NCBI RefSeq assembly: GCF_041261205.1
Contig: NZ_JBGCCH010000001.1
Coordinates: 434,001-498,000, forward strand
Reading direction: 5' to 3'
Length of the DNA: 64,000 nt
From: Catenulispora sp. MAP5-51
GTDB taxonomy: Bacteria > Actinomycetota > Actinomycetes > Streptomycetales > Catenulisporaceae
Below, piece by piece: positions 50,793-59,283 of this stretch. The position numbers and the translations under genes were made by a program. The notes under the pieces were generated by a model. The model saw only the letters and a program-made list of their open reading frames with translations, was not told where the DNA came from and did not search any database. Positions within the stretch are counted from its first letter, which is position 1, and every line of letters starts with the position of its first letter.

Positions 50793-52220
50793 ATGAGCGG
50801 ATCCACGCGACACTCGGCGGAGCAGGACAGCGGACCGACCCAGCCCGTTGCGAACGCCACGCAAGCCGCCGACGCGCTCGTGCTGTTCGGCATCACCGGC
50901 GATCTCGCCAAGAAGATGCTGCTGCCCGCGCTCTACGAACTCGTCCGCAAGCAATCGCTGGACGTGCCCGTCGTGGGCGTCACCCGCAGCGGCTGGACCA
51001 TCGAGCGTCTGCGCGAACACGCGCACGACGCGGTCGCGGCTCACGGCGAGGTCGACGAGGACGCCTTCTCACGCTTCGCCGACCTACTGCGCGTGGCGCG
51101 CGTCGACTACGACGAGCCCGCCAGCTTCCGTTCGATTGCCGAGCAGACGCGCGGGAGCCGTTTCCTCGCGCACTACCTGGCCATCCCGCCCAATCTGTAC
51201 GCCAAGGCCGCCGAGTGCCTCGCGGAAGCCGGACTCGCCGACCAGGCCAGATTGATCGTGGAGAAGCCGTTCGGCCGCGACCTCGAGTCCGCGCGCACAC
51301 TGCAGGTGGAACTCAGCGAGCACTTCCCCGAGGAGCGGCTCCGTCGTGTCGACCATTATCTCGGCAAGGACGCCATCGAGGACCTGCTGACGATCCGCTT
51401 CGCCAACACCCTGCTCAGCGAGCTCATGCACCGCCACCACGTGCGCGGCGTGCAGATCACCATGGCCGAGGACTTCGACGTGGCCGACCGCGGCGGCTTC
51501 TACGACGGGGCCGGTGCGGTGCGCGACGTCGTCCAGAACCACATGCTCCAGATGCTCGCTTATCTGGTCATGGAAGCCCCTCGCACCGGCGCGGCCGCCG
51601 ACATCCTCGATGAGCGTGCCCGCGCTCTCAGGGCCGTGCGCACCGTTCAACCCGACGAGTACGTGCGCGGCCAGTACGAGGGCTACACGGACGTCCATGG
51701 CGTCCGGCCGGGGTCGACCACCGAGACGTACGCCGCGCTGCGCACCTTTGTGGACACCGACCGCTGGGCCGGCGTGCCGTTCACCCTGCGGACCGGCAAA
51801 GCCCTGCCCGCCTCGGCGACCGAGATCGTCGTCGAACTCCACAGAGCTCCGTTCGGCTACTTCCACACGGCCTGTGCGCAGGAGACAGGGCCGAACCTCA
51901 TCCGCTTGCGGATCAGCCCCGACGCCGGGGTCATCTTCGATCTGCTCGCCCAACACGAGGGCGACGCGGAGACCGTCGACCACGTTTCGGCCAAGACCGA
52001 CTTCACCTACCTGACCGGCAGCGGCACGGCGGCCTACGAACTCGTGCTCACCGACGCGGTCAGCGGTGACCCGCGACGCTTCACCCGGATGGACATGGTC
52101 GAGGAGTCCTGGCGCATCGTCGGCGATCTCCTCGACCCCAAGGACGCTCCCACCATCTACCGGAAAGGCAGCTGGGGACCCCCTGAAGCCGTCGATCTGA
52201 CCGCGGACGGCTGGCGCTGA
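50793..52220 (+). CDS. zwf: Glucose-6-phosphate 1-dehydrogenase
   Basis: A 475-residue enzyme catalysing NAD(P)-dependent oxidation of glucose-6-phosphate to 6-phosphogluconolactone, the first step of the pentose-phosphate pathway. The dinucleotide site is VLFGITGDLAKKMLLPALYEL (residues 30-50), EKPFG lies at 157-161, and the active-site RVDHYLGK spans 185-192 with D187, H188 and K192. Length is near the family norm. Actinomycetes usually carry zwf in a pentose-phosphate operon; here it is alone, so it may be a second copy. ATG 50793 is used. A 15-bp duplication follows about 20 bp after the stop. Confidence 0.93.
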   Translation: MSGSTRHSAEQDSGPTQPVANATQAADALVLFGITGDLAKKMLLPALYELVRKQSLDVPVVGVTRSGWTIERLREHAHDAVAAHGEVDEDAFSRFADLLRVARVDYDEPASFRSIAEQTRGSRFLAHYLAIPPNLYAKAAECLAEAGLADQARLIVEKPFGRDLESARTLQVELSEHFPEERLRRVDHYLGKDAIEDLLTIRFANTLLSELMHRHHVRGVQITMAEDFDVADRGGFYDGAGAVRDVVQNHMLQMLAYLVMEAPRTGAAADILDERARALRAVRTVQPDEYVRGQYEGYTDVHGVRPGSTTETYAALRTFVDTDRWAGVPFTLRTGKALPASATEIVVELHRAPFGYFHTACAQETGPNLIRLRISPDAGVIFDLLAQHEGDAETVDHVSAKTDFTYLTGSGTAAYELVLTDAVSGDPRRFTRMDMVEESWRIVGDLLDPKDAPTIYRKGSWGPPEAVDLTADGWR

Positions 52221-52240
52221 CCAACCAGAACGCGCGCGGC

Positions 52241-52270
52241 GTGCCGATCAGAGCTGTGCCGATCAGAGCT
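52241..52270 (+). repeat. 15-bp tandem duplication after zwf
   Basis: GTGCCGATCAGAGCT occurs twice in a row in the 79-bp gap between the convergent zwf and nitronate-monooxygenase genes. There is no stop codon in this unit in the zwf frame. Confidence 0.9.
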
Positions 52271-52299
52271 CTGGAAGTGAAGACGTCAGCGGTGGCCTG

Positions 52300-53259
52300 C
52301 TACAGGTGAGAGGTGAGCTCGGCCACGATGTCCGCCGCCGGCTGTGACTTCTTCGCCAGTGCGACGCTTTGTCCGGCCCACATCGAAAGCGCCTCGATGT
52401 CACCGGTGGTCCCGGCCATCGGCGGTGCCGGCTCGTAGCGCACGATCGGTTCGCCGGAGGCGAAGTGGGCGATCACGTCGTCTACTCCCGGACGCTGCGT
52501 GAGCGGCGGGCGGCCTGCGGCCTGCCAGGTGTCGGAGGTCGAGTTGCGGAGCGCGCGGTGGGGAGAGTCGGGCCACCCGACCGAGTACAGGTCGGGGTAC
52601 CGCTGCGGATCGGTCTCGGAAGCGGCGATCACCCGGCGCCGGTAGTCCTGGTGGATCGGCATCTCCTCAGCCAGCAGGAATCGTGTGCCCAGCCACGCGG
52701 CCTGGGCGCCCAGCGCCAGCACCGCCGCGACTCCTCGGGCGTCACCGATCCCGCCGGCCGCGATCACCGGCACCGGCGCCACCGCGTCCACCACAGCCGG
52801 CACCAGCGGCAGCGTCGCGACGCTGCCCCACACGTGCCCGCCGGCCTCCCAGCCCTGCGCGACGACCACGTCCACGCCGGATGCGACTGCCCGCCGCGCC
52901 TCCTCGGCGGTGCCGACGGTGTGCATGACGATCCCCCCGGCGTCGTGGACCTGCTCGATGTAGCCGCTGGGATCACCCAGGAAGAACGACACGATCCGCA
53001 AGCCGGCCTTCAAGGCCTGGTCCAGGCGACCGTGACGATCTTCGGTGAGCACGAGGTTGCCGCAGAACGGCCGCGCGGTCAGCGCCGCCGTCTCACGAAC
53101 CACGGCTCCGACGTCCTGCGACCATGTCAGAGTCACCATGCCGAGCCCGCCGGCATTCGAAACCGCCGCGGCCAGCGAGGGAACCGCGACCATGGGGGCC
53201 AGGACGATCGGCTGCTCGATCCCCAGCAGTTCACACACGGGTGTGGGCACCGCGCTCAC
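52300..53259 (-). CDS. Nitronate monooxygenase family flavoprotein
   Basis: About 319 residues of the nitronate monooxygenase (2-nitropropane dioxygenase) family, FMN-dependent TIM-barrel enzymes. QPIVLAPMVAVPSLAAAVSNAGGLGMV begins the barrel, and QGWEAGGHVWGSVATLPLVPAV contains the conserved His region. VIAAGGIGDARGVAAVLALGAQAAWLGTRFL forms the phosphate-binding end. The substrate may be a nitronate or a related enolisable compound. GTG 53259 overlaps the upstream redoxin stop (GTGA), so they are translated together. Confidence 0.88.
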   Translation of the reverse strand: MSAVPTPVCELLGIEQPIVLAPMVAVPSLAAAVSNAGGLGMVTLTWSQDVGAVVRETAALTARPFCGNLVLTEDRHGRLDQALKAGLRIVSFFLGDPSGYIEQVHDAGGIVMHTVGTAEEARRAVASGVDVVVAQGWEAGGHVWGSVATLPLVPAVVDAVAPVPVIAAGGIGDARGVAAVLALGAQAAWLGTRFLLAEEMPIHQDYRRRVIAASETDPQRYPDLYSVGWPDSPHRALRNSTSDTWQAAGRPPLTQRPGVDDVIAHFASGEPIVRYEPAPPMAGTTGDIEALSMWAGQSVALAKKSQPAADIVAELTSHL

Positions 53260-53870
53260 CCCTTGCTCGGCTCGACGTACGAGGTCGGCCTCGACCCGGG
53301 GGACCGCCGGTCCCATCCGTGGAACTTCGAGTAGTCCCCGGCCTCCCACGCCTCGTGCAGCCCCGGAGTGCTCAGATCCCAGTCCGGGCGGATCTCGGCG
53401 GTCGCCGTGCGCAGGTCGTGCCACAGGTCGTAGAACGACGGGCGCCCCCAGAACCAGTAACCGTTGTAGATGCTGTGGATGACAAGTCCCGGCTTGAGCA
53501 CAAGCGTGTGCGGGATCATCGGGTTGTGGTCGGGGTCGGTGTACTCCTGGATGTCCAGATCCTTCTGGACGGTCCGCTCAGGGTCGGACAGGAAAGGCCA
53601 CTGGGCGCCCACCGAGGCGCGGAACTCCTGCAGCGTGTGATGGTCGTCGGTGGCGATCGTGGCCACCTGGGTATACCCCACCGCGATCTTGGCATAGTTC
53701 TCGGCCAGCTCAAGGTGCTGCCGGTGCTCTTTCGGGCAGTAGTTGCCACGCGCCAGCGTCAGGATCAACGGGTCCCGGCCCTGGATCTCGCTCAGCGTGC
53801 GGACGGTGCCGGTGTGATCGGGCAGCGCATAATCGGGGAAAGTCCCACCAGGGACGATGTCGGAACGCAC
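53256..53870 (-). CDS. Redoxin (AhpC/TSA-like) with single visible Cys
   Basis: About 204 residues. FPDYALPDHTGTVRTLSEIQGRDPLILTLARGNYCPKEHRQH is a peroxiredoxin-like thioredoxin fold with the reactive C45 in YCPKEH, where a Prx Cys is normally preceded by Pro-x-Cys. VATIATDDHHTLQEFRASVGAQWPFLSDPERTVQKDLDI follows, as in AhpC/TSA proteins. The C-terminal half has no second Cys visible, so a 1-Cys mechanism is possible. GTG 53870 is chosen as the start. It forms an operon with the nitronate monooxygenase gene. Confidence 0.8.
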   Translation of the reverse strand: MRSDIVPGGTFPDYALPDHTGTVRTLSEIQGRDPLILTLARGNYCPKEHRQHLELAENYAKIAVGYTQVATIATDDHHTLQEFRASVGAQWPFLSDPERTVQKDLDIQEYTDPDHNPMIPHTLVLKPGLVIHSIYNGYWFWGRPSFYDLWHDLRTATAEIRPDWDLSTPGLHEAWEAGDYSKFHGWDRRSPGSRPTSYVEPSKG

Positions 53871-53943
53871 GGGATGACCGCCTCTCGTTCGGCGCCGCAG
53901 CTGCGACTTGCACGGTGCACTTTCCGCTATATCCGGGCGCTCA

Positions 53944-54561
53944 CTACGTCGGCAGCTCGCTCCCGGCCTGTTCGCTGACCATGTAGCGCGCGTACCAGTC
54001 CGGCCAGTTCGGGTCCTCCGCGCCGGTGCGCGTCTCATGTTCGCCGTGCGCAGCCGCCGCACGGCGCAGCGCATTAGCCAGGTCCGTGGCAGAGGAGAAC
54101 GTAGTGACCGAAGGGTCCAGGCGACCGGGCAGCCGGGTCGTGATCTCCTGCACGAGCCAGCCGTTCCCATCGGGGTCGCTGAAAGACAGGAACGAGCCGT
54201 AGCTGCTGCGCTTCGGGGCCGGCCCGGACACCCGGGCGTCGGTACCGCCGTGGTGGAAGACGCCGCCTGCGTCGTGGAACACCTCGCTTGGCTGGGCCCC
54301 GCCCCGCTTGAGCTCGTCGCGCGCCGCCTCGATGTCGTCGACGACCAGGTGCAGGCCCTGCGCGGTACCTGGAGCCTGCTCCGTGACGGACTTGCCGAAG
54401 ATGACCGACGACGGGGAACCGGGCGGCGTCAGCTGCACCACCCGGAAGGAGTCGTCGGTGCTGACGTCGGCATCCAGCCGCCAGGCCAGTCCCGTGTAGA
54501 AGTCCTTGGCCCGGTCCACGTCCGCGACCGGCAGCACGACGACTTCCAGTTTCATGTCCAT
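53944..54561 (-). CDS. VOC-superfamily protein with C-terminal extension
   Basis: About 205 residues. The VOC domain starts MKLEVVVLPVADVDRAKDFYTGLAWRLDADVSTDD and has GLHLVVDDIEAARDELKRGG as its second module, with metal ligands possibly H in LHLVV and the acidic end residue of GNGWLVQEI. About 55 residues (from TRLPGRLDP to the end) extend past the domain, as in other actinobacterial members. ATG 54561 follows GGGAGGAG. Substrate unknown; it is often annotated as a glyoxalase-like protein. It is read leftwards with the redoxin gene, 73 bp apart. Confidence 0.85.
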   Translation of the reverse strand: MDMKLEVVVLPVADVDRAKDFYTGLAWRLDADVSTDDSFRVVQLTPPGSPSSVIFGKSVTEQAPGTAQGLHLVVDDIEAARDELKRGGAQPSEVFHDAGGVFHHGGTDARVSGPAPKRSSYGSFLSFSDPDGNGWLVQEITTRLPGRLDPSVTTFSSATDLANALRRAAAAHGEHETRTGAEDPNWPDWYARYMVSEQAGSELPT

Positions 54562-54716
54562 CACGTGTGCTCCTCCCACTTCCCGTCCAGCCTGGTACGG
54601 TGCGCGGCCGACCGCATCCGGAAAGGGGCTCGGGCGGCGCCGGAGCCAGGCGGGACGTACCGTGGAGGAACTGCGTGCCCGGCTTCGAGTCTGGACAATC
54701 CCATGAGCACAGCCCC

Positions 54717-55430
54717 ATGAGCACGACGAAGAAGGTTGCCATCGTCACCGGTGCGTCGCAGGGTATCGGTGCGGCCCTCGCACAGGCGTTCCGCCAACGG
54801 GGGTACCTGCTCGTCGCGGTCGCCCGATCAATGCCGGCGTCCGAGGATCCGGGCGTCCTCGCCGTTTCCGGCGACCTGTCGCAGCCGGGGACCGGCGCCA
54901 GGATCGTCGAGCAGACGATGGCCCGGTTCGGCCGGATCGACACACTGGTGAACAACGCCGGGGTGTACGTCGAGAAGCCTTTCACCGACTACACCGACGC
55001 CGACTACAACCTGATGACCGGCGTCAACCTGCGCGGCTTCTTCGACGTCACGCGCGCCGCCATCCCCGCGATGCTCGCCGGCGGCGACGGCGGCCACGTG
55101 GTGTGCGTGTCCACGTCGCTGGTCGACCGGGCCAACGCGCGCATCCCCGCAGCACTCGCCTCGCTGACCAAGGGTGGACTCGTCGCGGTCACCAGGGAAC
55201 TGGCCATCGAGTACGCGGCCCGCGGCATCCGCGCCAACGCCGTCTCGCTCGGCGTCATCCGAACCCCGATGAACCCCGACAGCCCGGGCGGCGAACTGGC
55301 CGCGCTGCACCCGCTGGGGCGGATGGGCGAGATCGACGACGTCGTCGAGGCGATCATGTATCTGGAGCAGGCCCCGTTCGTCACCGGCGAGATCCTGCAT
55401 GTCGACGGCGGCCAGAGCGCCGGTTTCTGA
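54717..55430 (+). CDS. SDR-type oxidoreductase lacking the catalytic Tyr
   Basis: About 237 residues. The Rossmann motif is VAIVTGASQGIGAALAQAF; LVNNAG (77-82) and the end VTGEILHVDGG are standard for short-chain dehydrogenases. The expected YxxxK is replaced: K152 is present in ALASLTKGG, but A148 stands where Tyr should be. This deviation occurs in a known subgroup ending SLTKGGL, so activity may differ or be lost. The start ATG 54717 lies in a duplicated stretch; an upstream ATG at 54703 gives only MSTAP and a stop overlapping this start. Confidence 0.85.
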   Translation: MSTTKKVAIVTGASQGIGAALAQAFRQRGYLLVAVARSMPASEDPGVLAVSGDLSQPGTGARIVEQTMARFGRIDTLVNNAGVYVEKPFTDYTDADYNLMTGVNLRGFFDVTRAAIPAMLAGGDGGHVVCVSTSLVDRANARIPAALASLTKGGLVAVTRELAIEYAARGIRANAVSLGVIRTPMNPDSPGGELAALHPLGRMGEIDDVVEAIMYLEQAPFVTGEILHVDGGQSAGF

Positions 55431-55433
55431 TCC

Positions 55434-55880
55434 TCATTCCGCCCTGCCAGGGAAGGCAGGCGCCCAGTCCCCCCTCGGGTCGGTGGTCTGCCCCACCTCG
55501 ATCAGGTGGCCGTCGGGATCGCGGAGGTAGCAGCGGGTCTCGTACGGGTGCTGCTTCGGCGGCGTCAGGAACTGGGCACCACGGGCGCTCCACTCGGCGT
55601 ACACGGCCTCGATGTCCTTGACCCGGAAATTCAGGAAGCTGGTGACCCGGTCGGGATCGCGCGGGGTCTCCAGGGTGACCGTCGGCTTGTCGTCGGTCGG
55701 ACCGCCGCCGGTGTTGATGACGATCCAGGTGTTGGACAGAGCGACGACGGTCGGCACTCCGTCGAAGATCGTGGTGCCGCCGAGCACCTCGGTGTAGAAG
55801 CGCCGAGAGCGCTCGACATCGTCCGAGACGATGAAGTGTCCCAGCAGAATGCCCTCGAGGGGCGGTGGGAGCTCGACCAT
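55434..55880 (-). CDS. VOC-superfamily (glyoxalase-like) protein
   Basis: About 148 residues. EGILLGHFIVSDDVERSRRFYTEVLGG begins the first module and SFLNFRVKDIEAVYAEWSARGAQ the second; RCYLRDPDGHLIEVGQTTD is the usual VOC ending, with Glu as a possible metal ligand (LIEVG). It is probably a small metal-dependent enzyme or a binding protein. ATG 55880 follows GGAGG. It ends 3 bp from the convergent SDR gene and lies 31 bp downstream of the next SDR gene, read in the same direction. Confidence 0.87.
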   Translation of the reverse strand: MVELPPPLEGILLGHFIVSDDVERSRRFYTEVLGGTTIFDGVPTVVALSNTWIVINTGGGPTDDKPTVTLETPRDPDRVTSFLNFRVKDIEAVYAEWSARGAQFLTPPKQHPYETRCYLRDPDGHLIEVGQTTDPRGDWAPAFPGRAE

Positions 55881-55911
55881 CGGATACCTCCATAGCAAGG
55901 AGCCGCAGACG

Positions 55912-56670
55912 TCAGAAGGCGAGTTGCTGGCCGCCGTCGATGTCGTAGGTGGCTCCGGTGAGGGCGGTGTTGGTCATGAGGTGGACCGCGAGGGCGGCGA
56001 CGTCGCCGGGGGTGACGACGCGTCCGATCGGGAGCTTCGCGGTGAGTTCGGTCCGGCGTGCGTCGAGTTGGTCCTCGAGCAGTGAAGCCGACAGCGGGGT
56101 GTCGACGAATCCCGGGGCGATGGCGTTGACGCGGGCTGGCGCGATCTCCAGGGCCAGCGCGGCGACGAACGGCGGCATCACGGCGCTGACCGCGGAGGCG
56201 ATGCCGACGCCGGGCGCGACGCGACGCGAGCCGGAGTCGCCCATGAAGATCAGCGTGCCCCCGGGCCTCATCGTGCCGATCGCGTTGCGCGCGACCTCGA
56301 GTCCCAGCTCCACGTGGCCGGCGAGGGAGCCGCGCAGCTGTGCCGAGTCCATGGTGAGTACAGGGCCGTAGTGCGGACCCCCGGCCGTCACCATCACATG
56401 GTCGATCGGTTCCGGCAGGTCCTGGAAGAACCGCTTCAGGGCCGCGGAGTCGGTGGCGTCGAAGGCTGCGGTTTGTCGCGCGCCGACTTCGTCTGCCGCC
56501 TGCTTGAGCCGGTCTGCGTTGCGACCGGTGAGGACGACCTCGGCGCCCTCGGCCCGGGCGCGCAGGGCGGTCTGGAGACCGATCCCCGAGCTGCCGCCGA
56601 TCAGGACGACGACCTGGCCGAGGAGCTCCGGGTCGTGCCGGGGCGAAGCGGTGTCGGTCGTGCCGGTCAT
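55912..56670 (-). CDS. SDR-type oxidoreductase lacking the YxxxK motif
   Basis: A 252-residue protein with a normal SDR nucleotide site (VVVLIGGSSGIGLQTALRARAEGAEVVLTGRNADRL) and TAGG in place of NNAG, but no Tyr-x3-Lys: the corresponding segment is SAVSAVMPPFVAALALEIAP. The Ser of the triad may be S146 in MGDSGSRR. The end TNTALTGATYDIDGGQQL is typical. Such proteins, close to the 3-oxoacyl-reductase fold without the classical triad, are known in actinomycetes. Its role is unknown. ATG 56670 begins MTGTTDTASPRHD. The pseudogene at 56743 lies 72 bp upstream. Confidence 0.85.
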   Translation of the reverse strand: MTGTTDTASPRHDPELLGQVVVLIGGSSGIGLQTALRARAEGAEVVLTGRNADRLKQAADEVGARQTAAFDATDSAALKRFFQDLPEPIDHVMVTAGGPHYGPVLTMDSAQLRGSLAGHVELGLEVARNAIGTMRPGGTLIFMGDSGSRRVAPGVGIASAVSAVMPPFVAALALEIAPARVNAIAPGFVDTPLSASLLEDQLDARRTELTAKLPIGRVVTPGDVAALAVHLMTNTALTGATYDIDGGQQLAF

Positions 56671-56742
56671 CGGCGCTCCTCGGTGGATTGTCTTGGTGGA
56701 TTGTCGCGGTTCGGGTCCGGACCTCGGGCGGTGCGTAGTTTG

Positions 56743-57103
56743 TCAGGGTTCTGGGTCACTGGCGCGAGGTGGATCGTGCAGTGCGGACTTGAGTGCGTCC
56801 ACGGCCAGGCGGCGGGCGAGGTTGGCGGCGTTGGTGTCGCGCAGGCTGTCGAGCATCAGGAAGTCGTGCACCATCCATGCGCGCACGGACGGTTCCCCAC
56901 TCGCCGGCGTCCACCTCGACCCACTCCTCGTGGATCTCGGGCTTCGCCACGCCGGCGCCCGACTGCAGCTGATCGAACAGGGCTCTGGCTTGGTCCAGGG
57001 CCATCTCGTAGATCCGCGGATGCGGGTCGGTCTCCTCGGCCAGCCGCTTCGCGTCCGGCTCCAGAACGGGTGCGGTCGGCGCGAGTGCGGTTGTGGCCGT
57101 CAT
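56743..57103 (-). pseudogene. Alpha/beta hydrolase (acetyl-esterase type) remnant, core deleted and frameshifted
   Basis: The start (from ATG 57103) encodes an N-terminal arm typical of actinobacterial alpha/beta-hydrolase_3 esterases (PHPRIYEMALDQARALFDQL, then HEEWVEVDAGEWGTVRAR). The reading then breaks. In the next frame the sequence resumes with RAWMVHDFLMLDSLRDTNAA and LARRLAVDALKSALH, the C-terminal end of the same family, where H in VHDF is the catalytic His. About 200 residues including the nucleophile elbow are missing, and the two parts are in different frames. The most likely cause is a deletion. If the first frame is read through, a Gln/Arg/Pro-rich tail follows that has no domain. 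It lies between an SDR gene and an NTF2-like gene. Confidence 0.7.
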
Positions 57104-57188
57104 CGGGTCTCCTCACATGCGCTGGACCGAGGCTGTACGCGGACGTTGCGCGTGCCTGCTCCTTCCAGGAGAACCACGCCACCGGAGG

Positions 57189-57593
57189 TCATGCCTTCGT
57201 GATGGTTCTGCCTGGCATCGGCTCGGCGAGTTCGGTTCGCCATTCGGGCGCCCCGAAGGGGTCCGCGAAGTACTGCGTCTCGTGGACCACATGCTCATGG
57301 TCGAATTCCATGACGCTCACCGAGTAGCTGGGCACACCGTCGTAGGTGATCACGCACTCGCTGACCCACAGATCCCCGGCGCCGGTGATTCGCAGGACTG
57401 TGAAATGGCGGTTTGCCGGGTGTCCACCGCGTTGCGCCGAAATCGCCTCGCGGCCGCGGAATCGCTCACCCGACTGCGGGTAGTCGAGAACCGCGTCAGC
57501 GTCGTACACAGCGTGCTCGGCTTCGATGTCCCCGCCTTCTGATGCTCGCCAGTGTTCCTCGATGGCGGCCCTGATGCGGTCATCCCGATCCAT
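57189..57593 (-). CDS. SnoaL/NTF2-like protein
   Basis: A 134-residue NTF2-fold protein: MDRDDRIRAAIEEHWRASEGGDIEAEHAVYDADAVLDYPQSGERFRGREAISAQRGGHP matches SnoaL-like nuclear-transport-factor domains, which form a cone-shaped pocket. The second half (VSECVITYDGVPSYSVSVMEFDHEHVVHETQYFADPFGAPEWR) completes the beta-sheet. Members are isomerases, cyclases or ligand-binding proteins; no function is assigned. ATG 57593 is used. It is read in the same direction as the decayed esterase 86 bp downstream. Confidence 0.85.
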   Translation of the reverse strand: MDRDDRIRAAIEEHWRASEGGDIEAEHAVYDADAVLDYPQSGERFRGREAISAQRGGHPANRHFTVLRITGAGDLWVSECVITYDGVPSYSVSVMEFDHEHVVHETQYFADPFGAPEWRTELAEPMPGRTITKA

Positions 57594-57825
57594 CGAGCCG
57601 CCCCTTCTGCCCTATTTTGGCTACTTGACGATGTTTGCTCACGTCCACCGTAAACGCGGGCACGACCGTGCGCATCGGGACTGCCGTCCCGTAGCGGCGT
57701 CAGAACGTTCGGCGCCACAAGTTGCCCGATCTGAAGCCCGGCATATCGTGGGGTGTGTTCACGGGAACGTCTCAGTGATCAACGACGATCTGGGCGCCGG
57801 GCCCGAGCCGGGCGGGAGGCAGATC
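57594..57825. other. Intergenic region before the flavoprotein disulfide reductase
   Basis: 232 bp between the divergent NTF2-like and flavoprotein genes. TTGGCTACTTGACGATGTTT near 57618 looks like a possible promoter for either direction. A GGGAGG ribosome site precedes ATG 57826. No small gene or repeat was recognised. Confidence 0.35.
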
Positions 57826-59223
57826 ATGGCGGACCCTTCGTATGACGTCATCGTGATCGGCGGCGGCGCGCCCGGAGAGCACTGTGTGGGAGCGCTCGCC
57901 GACGGAGGTCTGCGTGTCGCCCTCGTCGAGCGAGACCTCGTCGGCGGCGAGTGCTCCTATTACGCGTGCATCCCCTCCAAGTCGCTCCTGCGTCCGGGCG
58001 AGGCGGTGCGGCACGCGCGGGATGCGGGCGCGACCGCGCAGGTCGACGTGAAGGCAGCGCTTGATTGGCGCGATTTCATCGTCTCCGGCTATTCCGACAG
58101 CGGCCAGGCCGACTGGCTGGCGAACAAGGGCGTCGACCTGCTGCGCGGCACCGGCCGCCTCGCGGGGCCGGGCGTGGTGGACGTGGACGGGCGGCGCCAC
58201 ACGGCCCACGACGTGGTCGTGGCCACAGGTTCGGACGCCGTGATCCCACCGGTCCCGGGCCTGCGCGAGCTCGCGGGCATCTGGACGAATCGCGAGGTCA
58301 CCGGCATGACGACGGTTCCACGGCGCCTGCTGATACTCGGCGGAGGACCCGTGGGCGTCGAGATGGCCCAGGCCGTACGCCGGCTCGGGGGCGAGGTGGC
58401 GCTTGTCGAGGGAGCTTCTCATCTGCTGTCCCACGAGCCCGAGCCGTTGGGCGAGGCACTCGGCGACGTCCTGCGCGACGACGGCATCGAGCTGCATCTC
58501 GGCGTGCAGGCGACCGGAGCGCGGCGCGAAGGCGGGGACTACGTTTTGTCTCTCGAGGATGGCGTTGAACTGCGCGGCGACCATCTCTTGGTGGCCACCG
58601 GCCGTCGCCCGAGGCTGCCTGAGGGCCTGGACACGGTCGGTGTCGAAGCGGGCCGCCACGGCATCGAGGTGGGCGCGCGCCTGCGCGCCGGGGAGCGGCT
58701 GTGGGCGCTGGGCGATGTCACGGGCGTGCGGCTGCTCACCCATGTCGGCAAGTACCAGGCCGAGGTGATCGCCTCGAACCTCCTGGGCGAGCCGCGGGAA
58801 GCCCACTACGAGGCCATCCCGGACGCCGTCTACACCGACCCGCAGGCGGCCTCGGTGGGCGTGCACGAGGATCGGTTCAGCGCGACGGCGCGGCTGTCCG
58901 AGGTGGCCAAGACGGCCACATACACGCACGCCTACGCGAAGTCGAACGGCTTCCTGACCCTGCTCAGCGATGGCGAGGTGGTGACCGGCGCCTACGCGCT
59001 CGGTCCGGAGGCCGGCGAATGGCTCCAGCAAGCCACGCTCGCCATCCGTGCCCGGGTCCCGATCGACGTGCTCCGCGATGTGATCCAGCCGTTCCCGACC
59101 TTCTCAGAGATCTATAGCGACGCTCTGCGCGCGCTACGCATCCAGATCGTCGGCGCACGCGATGCGGTGAAGTCATCGACGCATGCCGGGTACTGCCGCA
59201 TGCCGGGCACTGATTCGGCTTGA
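57826..59223 (+). CDS. FAD-dependent disulfide oxidoreductase (MerA/Lpd-like)
   Basis: About 465 residues of the pyridine nucleotide-disulfide oxidoreductase class I. FAD site YDVIVIGGGAPGEHCVGALADGGLRVALVE, redox disulfide C43-x4-C48 (GGECSYYACIPSK), second dinucleotide site LLILGGGPVGVEMAQAVRRLGGEVALVE, and the second FAD motif RLWALGDVTG. The dimerisation domain ends IQPFPTFSEIY, where the catalytic His of lipoamide dehydrogenases (HPTxxE) is Phe. This fits members that reduce quinones or metals rather than lipoamide. ATG 57826 follows GGGAGG. It is followed by the MOSC fusion gene. Confidence 0.88.
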   Translation: MADPSYDVIVIGGGAPGEHCVGALADGGLRVALVERDLVGGECSYYACIPSKSLLRPGEAVRHARDAGATAQVDVKAALDWRDFIVSGYSDSGQADWLANKGVDLLRGTGRLAGPGVVDVDGRRHTAHDVVVATGSDAVIPPVPGLRELAGIWTNREVTGMTTVPRRLLILGGGPVGVEMAQAVRRLGGEVALVEGASHLLSHEPEPLGEALGDVLRDDGIELHLGVQATGARREGGDYVLSLEDGVELRGDHLLVATGRRPRLPEGLDTVGVEAGRHGIEVGARLRAGERLWALGDVTGVRLLTHVGKYQAEVIASNLLGEPREAHYEAIPDAVYTDPQAASVGVHEDRFSATARLSEVAKTATYTHAYAKSNGFLTLLSDGEVVTGAYALGPEAGEWLQQATLAIRARVPIDVLRDVIQPFPTFSEIYSDALRALRIQIVGARDAVKSSTHAGYCRMPGTDSA

Positions 59224-59283
59224 GCGCCGGAGAGCATATCGACTTCACCCGAATGGCGGCTGCTTACGGGAGGAGGATGTCGT

